DNA of 64,000 bases from positions 62,001 through 126,000 of the forward strand of contig CDRNVI010000203.1 in assembly GCA_977017575.1 (NCBI GenBank), given 5' to 3'. Made by a program: the position numbers and the translations under genes. Under the pieces are notes generated by a model. It was not told where the DNA came from. It did not search any database and worked only from the letters and a program-made list of their open reading frames with translations. Below are positions 1 to 5,932 of the stretch, piece after piece. The stretch's first letter is position 1, and each line of letters begins with the position of its first letter. This DNA is from Paramoeba atlantica (taxonomy: Eukaryota; Discosea).

Positions 1-119
1 CAATGTTTTCATTTCATTCATAACATTTTCACGTTAACTTCGTTCAACTAACTTGAATTTTATTAAAATTATGATTCATAAAATAATTTTTTCATTGCTA
101 AAAATAGAATCGCAATGGA

Positions 120-163
120 AATTATTATGAAACAAGTTTTAATAATTCAAACTTAAGTTTGAA
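120..163. repeat. Hairpin plus 18-bp perfect palindrome
   Basis: AATTATTA (120-127) pairs with TAATAATT (140-147). It runs directly into the perfect palindrome TTCAAACTTAAGTTTGAA (146-163). Both occur at the same offset in all twelve units and mark the left end of the hairpin chain. Confidence 0.75.
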
Positions 164-287
164 CTCGAGTTATAAAATTTTAATAACATTAATATATACT
201 TTTAAATAACTTCTATAATTAATTCAAAAGAGAATTTATAATTATGAACTTATAAAACTATATTTAATGATTTAAAAATTTAATAAC

Positions 288-395
288 TTGTTCTAATGTT
301 TTCAATGTAATACGATATTTACGATATATGATCTTCTTTGTTCCAAAATCAGATGTTGATTATCGTACATTCTTATTACATGAAAACAAAGAACA
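288..395. repeat. Forward hairpin, type A unit
   Basis: The arms TGTTCT...TGTTTTC and GAAAACA..AGAACA pair. Inside them TACGATA pairs with TATCGTA. The 3' half (caaaatcagatgttgattat and on to catgaaaac) is the reverse complement of the 5' half of the reverse hairpins, so this is the same element inverted. It is repeated at the same offset in units 4-7 and 9-11. Confidence 0.7.
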
Positions 396-401
396 GCTAC
401 G

Positions 402-563
402 GATAAGAACTGAAATGCCTTCCATATACCGAGATACTTTAAATTGATTATAGATAAATTTTCTAAAATATTTAATTACAAAAATAATTTAAAATATTAT
501 TTACAAAACTTATAAATATAATCAATAAAAGTATACGTTATAAAGGAGCGCATAGTTCCTATC
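402..563. repeat. Long-armed AT-core hairpin, type A
   Basis: Arms of about 50 nt (402-452 and 517-563) pair imperfectly, with exact blocks such as GATAAGAACT/AGTTCCTATC (one wobble), TCC/GGA, ATACTTT/AAAGTAT and ATTGATTATA/TATAATCAAT. The centre holds the AT core ttaattacaaaaataattt. The B and C units have a hairpin with the same core but quite different arms in this slot (4951-5072 and 32415-32526). Confidence 0.7.
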
Positions 564-564
564 A

Positions 565-625
565 CTTTTAAATACGCTATTTTCCTTGATAAAAAAAATC
601 ACTGGAAAATTAGCAGTCTTTAAAG
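565..625. repeat. Hairpin GCTATTTTCC, type A only
   Basis: CTTTTAAATACGCTATTTTCC..TTGAT pairs with ATCAC..GGAAAATTAGC....CTTTAAAG across a run of A. It is found in A first halves only, not in B or C. Confidence 0.65.
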
Positions 626-631
626 AACTTC

Positions 632-647
632 GATACAAAAAAGTATC
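632..647. repeat. GATAC-a6-GTATC hairpin
   Basis: A perfect five-pair stem with an A6 loop, in identical flanks (acttc, ttgacaatctctg). Type C has GATGC-a6-GCATC in the same place (32709-32724), a two-sided change that keeps pairing. Confidence 0.75.
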
Positions 648-663
648 TTGACAATCTCTGTTG

Positions 664-678
664 TTTTTGTTACAAAAA
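664..678. repeat. TTTTTG-tta-CAAAAA hairpin
   Basis: A short perfect stem of six pairs that links the GATAC hairpin to the Y module in type A. In C the same place reads tttttgttaaaaaaa, so the stem is weaker there. Confidence 0.45.
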
Positions 679-688
679 AATAGTAAAT

Positions 689-809
689 AACTTCAAACAT
701 ATATACAAAATTAAACGTGTATAAAAAAAGAAAAACATACACTTTGATACATTCAATCAAAAAAGATCTCAATCATGTATCATTAACTTTAGCATATATG
801 TAAGAAGTT
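689..809. repeat. Y-shaped module, type A
   Basis: The outer stem is AACTTC-aa-ACATATAT paired with ATATATGT-aa-GAAGTT. It encloses GTGTAT with ATACAC, and TGATACAT with ATGTATCA. The C version is at 32760-32889, with the outer stem changed on both sides. The last base of this module abuts the next hairpin. Confidence 0.7.
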
Positions 810-954
810 CCTTGGTGATTAATTCTTTTACGGTTTTCATGTAATAAACATGTACGATAATCAACATCTGATTTTAACTCAAAGCAGAGTAATCATCGTT
901 AAATATCGTACAAAAGTTATTACAAAGAAAACTGCTAAGAATTATCATCAGGAA
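808..954. repeat. Reverse hairpin, type A (147 nt)
   Basis: The arms TTCCTTGGTGATTAATTC and GAATTATCATCAGGAA pair with two bulges and a wobble. The constant core then continues the stem: GTTTTC/GAAAAC, GTAATAA/TTATTAC, GTACGATA/TATCGTAC, and near the tip CTC-aaagca-GAG. It is nearly fully paired from end to end, about the size and shape of a long pre-miRNA. Copies sit at the same offset in units 4-7 and 9-11. Confidence 0.75.
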
Positions 955-955
955 A

Positions 956-990
956 TTGCACTAAGATTTCCTTCAGAAATTCAAGTACAA
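956..990. repeat. Mini-hairpin TTGCAC/GTACAA, type A
   Basis: A six-nt outer stem with one mismatch (perfect in B and C, where the right arm is GTGCAA), a TAA spacer, then the inner stem GATTTC/GAAATTC. It belongs to the variable-arm mini-hairpin family. Confidence 0.65.
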
Positions 991-996
991 ATATCC

Positions 997-1024
997 GCTT
1001 AACTTATAAAAAGATATAAGTAGC
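997..1024. repeat. ACTTAT/ATAAGT hairpin, type A
   Basis: GCT-ta-ACTTAT pairs with ATAAGT-AGC. The outer base pair next to the bulge is T-A here, T.G in B (5657-5683) and C-G in C (33072-33098). Confidence 0.7.
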
Positions 1025-1039
1025 TTCTATATATATTTT

Positions 1040-1059
1040 TTTATCGAAAAAACGATAAA
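1040..1059. repeat. TTTATCG-a6-CGATAAA hairpin
   Basis: A perfect seven-pair stem in A and C. Type B has an AT-core hairpin instead at the same place (5685-5723), between the same ctatat and gatcatga flanks. Confidence 0.65.
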
Positions 1060-1070
1060 TAAATAAAGAT

Positions 1071-1101
1071 CATGATAAGATTTCTACGAAATTCAATCAT
1101 G
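1071..1101. repeat. Mini-hairpin CATGA/TCATG
   Basis: Outer stem CATGA/TCATG, TAA spacer, inner stem GATTTC-tac-GAAATTC. In B the inner stem is GATTTTT-tac-AAAAATTC, altered on both arms. Confidence 0.7.
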
Positions 1102-1103
1102 AA

Positions 1104-1123
1104 GCATACACTATAGTGTATGC
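1104..1123. repeat. 20-bp perfect palindrome
   Basis: GCATACACTATAGTGTATGC equals its own reverse complement. It is unchanged in all twelve units and could extrude as a cruciform or bind a dimeric protein. Confidence 0.85.
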
Positions 1124-1147
1124 AAATTATTACAAAAATAATAATTT
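1124..1147. repeat. AT-core hairpin AAATTATTA/TAATAATTT
   Basis: A perfect nine-pair stem with loop caaaaa, starting at the base after the 20-bp palindrome. It shares the attacaaaaataat core with 402-563 and 5685-5723. Present in all units. Confidence 0.75.
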
Positions 1148-1157
1148 TAAAATTTTT

Positions 1158-1276
1158 TTCTTCGTAATTCAAAGAAGAATTTACTTGAAAAAAAATATAA
1201 ATTTTAATGTTTTCGTGTTTAACTACAACTTAAATTTATATATATTTCGTTAAATTAAGAGAATAATTAAACGAAA
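1158..1276. repeat. Three adjoining hairpins before the structured block
   Basis: TTCTTC/GAAGAA at 1158-1179. ATATAAATTT/AAATTTATAT at 1195-1241, continued inward by TTTAA.GTT/AACTTAAA. TTTCGTTAAATTA/TAATTAAACGAAA at 1245-1276, with a single mismatch. The next hairpin (H1 of the structured block) starts two bases later. Confidence 0.7.
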
Positions 1277-1277
1277 C

Positions 1278-1540
1278 TGTTACTCGGCAAAAATAAGGGA
1301 ATTTTTGAGTAACAGACCGTTCAAATTGAAAACAAAAAAACAATTTGCACGGCAATTCTTGGGGTTTTTACGCCTCACGGCTTCGTGATCGGACTAAAGA
1401 GCAGTAGCGAGAGCAAGAAAGTTTGCAGGGGTAGTTGAGTTAGCTATTCCCGGTGGTAGCTAACCTCGATTCCTTAGTCTTTAGTTGTGGTAATTTGGGA
1501 TAGCGAAGTAAAATTTTTAAAGTTCGCTATCGACAATTAC
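1278..1540 (+). ncRNA. Candidate structured RNA or DNA block, unit 1 copy
   Basis: This GC-richer 263-bp block folds by eye into six successive helices. H1 1278-1314: TGTTACTC with GAGTAACA, then a GGC bulge, then AAAAAT with ATTTTT, loop AAGGGA. H2 1317-1352: CCGTTCAAATTG with CAATTTGCACGG, one mismatch. H3 1375-1388: TCACG-gctt-CGTGA. H4 1393-1400 with 1478-1485: ACTAAAGA with TCTTTAGT, enclosing H5 1439-1464: GTTAGCTA with TAGCTAAC. H6 1490-1540: GTAATT with AATTAC, internal loop, then GATAGCGAA with TTCGCTATC. H6 shows compensatory changes among units. I recognise no known RNA family. Strand is assumed, since DNA hairpins would look the same. A product is not proven. Confidence 0.55.
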
Positions 1541-2503
1541 TATTCTCTTTCATCTTTTGGCGTGCATTGCTAATTGATCCCAATAGACAATCACATTCAG
1601 AAACGATCGTAGCTTTACCTATATGTATGTAAAATATCATACATAAGAATCAATAAGATCTGTTTCGTCTCCTCTTTTTTCTTTTAAAATAGCAGGACTA
1701 ATCTATATTATATAATTATTATTCAACTTTTTTAATTATATTTTATCTGCTTGAACACCATAGTTCGATAAAAAATAAATAAAAAGATGAATAAATAACT
1801 AAAAAATAAAGATAGACAAGAACAAGAATAGTTTAGTTTAATTCCGTGTTAAATCCTCAATCCTTAAGTCGGATTTGTCACTCCATATACGATCAAACTT
1901 TATTTACTTAAATTTTTACAAAGATAGTAAAATTAAAAGTATAAAGATGATCTAGCTCACCAGTTTTATTTAAATTAAAATCTTACACAATGATTTTATA
2001 TTTATAAACTACTCGCTTCCATCGACCCTCGACTTTGTTGAAGTTTAAGTTTTTGAGTTTACGATATTAAAGAGAAAAAAAATATTATTGCGCTCTATTG
2101 GTGGGGCTTTCGTTAGATTATTAAAAGCTCAACGTCATTGTTCGCGTTTTACGTTACACTCCACAAGCTAAACAAGTGCGTTCTGCCTTAATAATCACTA
2201 CCCCTCACCAAAAGGTCGCAATAATATATGTTTTTAGCGTTTAAGATCTGGAGACCATTTTCAAAATAGAAAATGTCAATCGCTTTTTTCTTACGCAAGT
2301 ACGTCAAAAAAATCGTTTTTCTCCATGAGCTAAAACGAGTTAGTTCGATCGGGTGTTTTTTGATGCTTTTTTTGGATCGCAGCTTCAACAAAAAAAAATT
2401 TCCACTGCTGTTTTCCAACAAAGAAAATTATAAAAAAATAATTTTGTTGTTGTCAAATACGATCTTTTAAAATATAAAATTTTTTTTATCGTTATAAATT
2501 TTA
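1541..2503. other. Low-structure AT-rich stretch of the unit
   Basis: Little was recognised here beyond one hairpin, TATGTATG/CATACATA (1622-1645), and the first TTTTCCAACA box at 2411-2420. Open frames of 65-77 codons on both strands near 2188-2470 overlap each other and show no known motif. It is equivalent in all units. The B marker gaagtttgag (A: gaagtttaag) lies here. Confidence 0.5.
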
Positions 2504-2643
2504 TTCCAACATAAATTTGTTGGAAAAGTAACAGTAAAAAGTTGTTAATGAAAAAAAATAAATTCATTAACAACAACGTTGATGAAAAATAACAATCAAC
2601 GCTGTTAAATTTCCAACAAAATAATGTCAGAAAAAAATTTCTG
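2504..2643. repeat. Four consecutive perfect hairpins
   Basis: TTCCAACA/TGTTGGAA (2504-2525), GTTGTTAATGAA/TTCATTAACAAC (2541-2574, 12 pairs), CGTTGAT/ATCAACG (2577-2601) and CAGAAA/TTTCTG (2628-2643). In units 7 and 12 the first arm reads TTCCGACA, which turns one A-T pair into a G.T wobble. Confidence 0.7.
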
Positions 2644-3144
2644 CCGAAATAATTTAGCTGATTAAATTTTTATCACGACAAAAATATTTTTTTGTTGATC
2701 AATTAAATCGTTATTAACAAAAAAGTTATAACGCTGTTAATTTTCCAACATAAAAATTTTTTATCTCTCAAAAAATATTTTTTGATGTTCAAAGTTATCG
2801 TTTGATAACAAAAAAGTTATAACGCTGTAACTTTTCCAACAAAAAAATTTTTTTTCGTGTTAAAAATTATTTTTGATCAATAAAAATTATTTTCGATGTT
2901 CAAATTCATCGTTTGATAACAAAAAAGTTATAACGCTGTTAATTTTCCATCAAAAATTATTTTTTTTGCTTCAAAAATTTTTTTTAACATAAAAATTTAT
3001 GATGATGATTACAAAACCAGTGTTGCAACTCAAAAAAGTTGTTTAACACTGTGAATTTTCCATCAACATCATAATTTTTATTTAAAAATTTTAATCAAAA
3101 TCAATTTTATAAACATTTTTTGTAAAAAAATTAAAATTTTTACT

Positions 3145-3214
3145 GGAAAATTACGGTGAGATGCATAAAAATTAGATTTAAACATAAATTTATGCAAACT
3201 ACCGTTTAATTTCC
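3145..3214. repeat. Large hairpin spanning a TTTCCAACA box
   Basis: GGAAAATTACGGT pairs with ACCGTTTAATTTCC, and inside it TGCATAAA pairs perfectly with TTTATGCA. The right arm is itself one of the TTTCCAACA boxes. Confidence 0.65.
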
Positions 3215-3383
3215 AACAAAATTTAAATTTTTTTCATTCAAAAATAGATTTTTTTAATTTTTCGCTGACAAAATTGAAAAAAAATTGAATTTTCATTCAA
3301 AAAGTTGTAAAATTGAGTCTCAGGATGAAAAAGTGGAAAAAGACCACATTTTATCAATTCGACGCTAAATTAGCAAAAAATTT

Positions 3384-3415
3384 CAATTTCTACACCTAAA
3401 TGACTGTAGAAATTG
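3384..3415. repeat. 11-bp perfect hairpin
   Basis: CAATTTCTACA pairs with TGTAGAAATTG around a ten-base loop. It lies just before the GC-richer module and is unchanged in all units. Confidence 0.7.
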
Positions 3416-3431
3416 GTGTTTTCCTACAATT

Positions 3432-4150
3432 TTGTGGAAATCCCTGACAAACACTGCTAAATTTCCAACAAAAAGTCAATTTGCAGGTGCTGCCCGTGGA
3501 TTTTCCAACAAAATACTAGCAAAACTACTCAAAATGCTATTTTTCCGGCAGAAAACCGTCAAAATCTGCTTTTTCTGGGCAGGAATGACAAAAACGGCCC
3601 AAAAAAGGCCCTGTCATTTTGCCCAAAAACGCAGTATTTTTTCCTGTTCTGGCCTGCAAATTAGCGGATGTCCAAGTGCCCCAAAAAAAGTGACTTGCAC
3701 TCCGAGCCGACTCGAAAAGTCGTATTTTCCGGCAGAAACGAAAAAATATGCCACATTTTGTCCGACGATTATTTACAACTTTTTCTCGCATCCCATCATA
3801 GCGATTTTGCGGATCTGCAGGTTGGGAGGGAGCCAACTGCATTTTTTGGCCGTTTTGAACCCGTTTTGTAAAAAATCGCATATATAAACTCCTTAATTTC
3901 CCCTCAGAAATCTGCCACTTTTGGAGACCAAAAAGTGTTTTGCAGAATCTAAAGTGGAAAATAGGAGTTTTTTGACCCGATTTTGTGAACAAAACTGGCA
4001 TCAAAAACTATTCCAAATGCTCCAATCCGAATTTCAGCTATTGAACACTAAAAATGCTGAAAATCGCTATTTCGCACTGGAATTCCGCCAAAACTCCTTT
4101 TCAATGCGTATTTTGGGCGAGAAAACCGTCGATTTTATAATTTTTAAACT
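3432..4150. other. GC-richer module of the unit
   Basis: It stands out from its very AT-rich surroundings. Hairpins: 3561-3640 (AAAAT.CTGC, GGGCA, AATGACA and GGCC pairing with GGCC, TGTCATT, TGCCC and GCAG.ATTTT), 3708-3722, 3911-3946 (TCTGC..ACTTTTGG with CCAAAAAGT..GCAGA) and 4032-4062 (TTTCAGC/GCTGAAA). TTTTCCGGCAGAAA occurs twice, near 3541 and 3726. Open frames of 151 codons (+, 3432-3887) and 155 codons (-, 3537-4004) overlap, but the A/B/C differences I checked in them change the protein, so coding is unlikely. Other copies start at 8088, 12745, 17283, 21821, 26359, 30898, 35506, 40044, 44582, 49119 and 53728 (cut). Confidence 0.6.
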
Positions 4151-4437
4151 TTTTTTTGTATAATTTATCATTTTTAGCGCGGATTTCTATAATTTCTCGC
4201 ATAATTTATTAGTTTTATAGCGTTGTAGTTAAAATTTTCATAATTTTATCATCAAAGTCATCATTTTTCTATAATTTCAAACAAAATTATTAAAAAAAAT
4301 GTTGTCTCAGACGAAAAAATTGCATGAAAGTTGTTAAACAACACTAAAACTAAAAAAATATCCCGCAGAAATTAAAAAACCGTGATAAAAATTTATAAAT
4401 TCAAAAGAAAAATTTAAAAATCTTAAAAATTTATGAT

Positions 4438-4523
4438 GAAATCATCTTCTTTGTACCAAAATCAGATGTAAACATCAAAAAATTTTTTTAAAATCACTAG
4501 TTGAAACCATCGTCTATGGTTTC
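4438..4523. repeat. Unit tail: hairpin-core fragment and GAAACCAT hairpin
   Basis: 4441-4469 repeats the tip of the B forward hairpin (atcatcttctttgtacc, aaaatcagatgt), flanked by small GATG/CATC stems. 4503-4523 is the perfect hairpin GAAACCAT-cgtct-ATGGTTTC. Equivalents sit at the end of each full unit. Confidence 0.65.
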
Positions 4524-4820
4524 TTTTGTTAATGATCAATGTTTTCATTTCATTCATAACATTTTCACGTTAACTTCGTTCAACTAACTTGAATTTTATT
4601 AAAATTATGATTCATAAAATAATTTTTTCATTGCTAAAAATAGAATCGCAATGGAAATTATTATGAAACAAGTTTTAATAATTCAAACTTAAGTTTGAAC
4701 TCGAGTTATAAAATTTTATAAATTTAAATTATAATTTCAATCATTTCTATAATTAATTCAATAGAGAATTTATAATTATGAAACTATGAAACTATATTTA
4801 ATGATTTAAAATTTAATAAT

Positions 4821-4950
4821 CCCTGTATGTGTTCTTTATGTTTTCAATGTCTGATGATATGTTCGATATATCATCTTCTTTGTACCAAAATCAGATGTTG
4901 ATTATCGTACATTCTTATTACATGAAAACAAAAAAGAACATACAACAGGG
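4821..4950. repeat. Forward hairpin, type B
   Basis: CCCTGTATGTGTTCTT....GTTTTC pairs with GAAAAC....AAGAACATACAACAGGG with small bulges. The core matches the A copy at 288-395 but the outer arms do not. The same element is in unit 3 at +4656. Confidence 0.75.
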
Positions 4951-5072
4951 AAATACTAAGATACTTTAATAACTATTATGTATATAAATTGATCGAATAT
5001 ATAATTACAAAAATAATTTAAAATATTCAATAATATTAAATATATATAGTTATTAAAGTGATCTTGTATCCT
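4951..5072. repeat. AT-core hairpin, type B
   Basis: AATACTAAGAT.ACTTTAATAACTAT pairs with ATAGTTATTAAAGTGATCTTGTAT. The centre has attacaaaaataat. The arms are unrelated to those of the A hairpin in the same slot. Confidence 0.7.
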
Positions 5073-5219
5073 AGTTCATGTCGATTCTTTTAGGTTTTCA
5101 TGTAATAAGAATGTACGATAATCAACATCTGATTTTGACTCAAAGTAGAGTAATCATCGTTAAATATCAGTACAAAACTTATTACAAAGAAAACAACTAA
5201 TAAAGCATCGACATGAAAT
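5073..5219. repeat. Reverse hairpin 1, type B (147 nt)
   Basis: The arms AGTTCATGTCGATTCTTTTAG and CTAATAAAGCATCGACATGAA pair. The constant core runs from GTTTTC to GAAAAC. Arm sequence is unlike that of any other reverse hairpin here. Confidence 0.75.
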
Positions 5220-5288
5220 TCTGCTAAGATTTCTACGAAATTCAAGCAGAAAATTACACTAAGATTTCCTATAGAAATTCAAGTGTAA
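5219..5288. repeat. Two mini-hairpins, type B
   Basis: TTCTGC/GCAGAA (5219-5251) and TTACACT/AGTGTAA (5254-5288), separated by two bases. Both have the inner stem GATTTC/GAAATTC and the TAA and AA spacers. Confidence 0.75.
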
Positions 5289-5324
5289 ACAAACATTAGT
5301 ATTGCAAAAACAATCTATGTTTGT
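5289..5324. repeat. ACAAACAT hairpin, type B
   Basis: ACAAACAT pairs with ATGTTTGT, and inside it ATTG-caaaaa-CAAT. It starts at the base after the previous mini-hairpin. Confidence 0.65.
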
Positions 5325-5337
5325 ATTAAAAAAAACA

Positions 5338-5433
5338 CATCTAGAACAATATAATATAAATCAATAAAAATATTTAATTACAAAAATAATATAAAATATA
5401 ATTTATAAATTTATTATTAAAATGATCTAGATG
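5338..5433. repeat. Second AT-core hairpin, type B
   Basis: CATCTAGA pairs with TCTAGATG, followed by weak AT pairing to the core attacaaaaataat. Confidence 0.65.
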
Positions 5434-5437
5434 AACA

Positions 5438-5580
5438 TATTCCTGGGTATTCTAATGTGGTTTTCATGTAATAAACATGTACGATAATCAACATCTGATT
5501 TTGACTCAAAGTAGAGTAATCATCGTTAAATATCGTATAAAGTTTATTAATAATAAAACCACAAAGGAATCCAAGGAATA
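5438..5580. repeat. Reverse hairpin 2, type B
   Basis: TATTCCTGGGTATTC...GTGGTTTT pairs with AAAACCAC...GAATCCAAGGAATA. Same constant core as 5073-5219, different arms. Confidence 0.75.
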
Positions 5581-5581
5581 A

Positions 5582-5651
5582 TTATGCTAAGATTTATACT
5601 AAATTCAAGCATAAGATTGCACTAAGATTTCCTTCAGAAATTCAAGTGCAA
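5582..5651. repeat. Two further mini-hairpins, type B
   Basis: TTATGC/GCATAA (5582-5614) has the inner stem GATTTA-tac-TAAATTC, an A-T pair where siblings have C-G. TTGCAC/GTGCAA (5617-5651) has the usual GATTTC/GAAATTC. Confidence 0.75.
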
Positions 5652-5656
5652 ATATC

Positions 5657-5758
5657 CGCTCAACTTATAAAATATAAGTGGCGTCTATATATTTAATCAT
5701 TACAAAAATAATGAATTAAATAGATCATGATAAGATTTTTTACAAAAATTCAATCATG
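5657..5758. repeat. Three closing hairpins, type B
   Basis: 5657-5683 is CGCT-ca-ACTTAT with ATAAGT-GGCG. 5685-5723 is CTATATATTTAAT-CATTA with TAATG-AATTAAATAG on the acaaaaat core. 5726-5758 is the mini-hairpin CATGA/TCATG with the inner stem GATTTTT-tac-AAAAATTC. Confidence 0.7.
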
Positions 5759-5932
5759 AAGCATACACTATAGTGTATGCAAATTATTACAAAAATAATA
5801 ATTTTAAAATTTTTTCTTCGAAATTCAAAGAAGAATTTATTCGAAAAAAATATAAATTTTAATGTTTACGTGTTTAACTACAACTTAAATTTATATATAT
5901 TTCGTTAAATTAAGAGAATAATTAAACGAAAC

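Larger units (their letters stand above)
2602..3510. repeat. TTTTCCAACA box series with ~90-120 bp sub-repeats
   Basis: The degenerate box CTGTTAATTTTCCAACA recurs at about 2602, 2734, 2825, 2936, 3047, 3202, 3452 and 3499. Before three of the boxes lies a hairpin CGTTATTAAC-a6-GTTATAACG or its CGTTTGATAAC variant (2709-2733, 2799-2824, 2910-2935). Spacing is about 90-110 bp. This looks like old internal duplication with a constrained box, for example a protein-binding site. Present in every unit. Confidence 0.65.
1..4536 (+). repeat. Array unit 1 (A first half, mixed then B second half)
   Basis: The first half carries the A set of hairpins (forward hairpin, 50-bp arm hairpin, Y module, one reverse hairpin). 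A markers continue to about 2045. The stretch 2340-2760 resembles C (ttgttgatc, ccaacataaa) with private bases near 2350 and 2402. From about 3016 it matches unit 2 (accagtgttgc, ttgcactccg). It is therefore a mosaic. Whether position 1 is the true unit edge is a convention. Confidence 0.95.

Noticed and set aside
1431-1473. Possible RNA polymerase III boxes (tagttgagttag and cctcgattcc)
   Set aside because: Each misses consensus bases and type C alters the second further. The spacing is tRNA-like but no cloverleaf forms.
120-1540. CRISPR array
   Set aside because: The repeated cores are hairpins with paired arms, irregularly spaced and in both orientations, in eukaryote-like DNA. No cas gene is present.
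2188-2576. Open frames of 63-77 codons on both strands, repeated in each unit
   Set aside because: They overlap each other on opposite strands, are rich in F/L/K as AT-rich DNA gives, and one is lost in units 7 and 12 by a single extra A.
3432-4004. Overlapping 151-codon (+) and 155-codon (-) open frames, repeated in every unit
   Set aside because: Differences checked between unit types change the protein in both frames, no known motif is present, and the copies are preserved simply because the units are duplicated.
1-4536. Telomeric or simple-sequence satellite
   Set aside because: No short telomere-type repeat was found. The unit is 4.5 kb with complex sequence.
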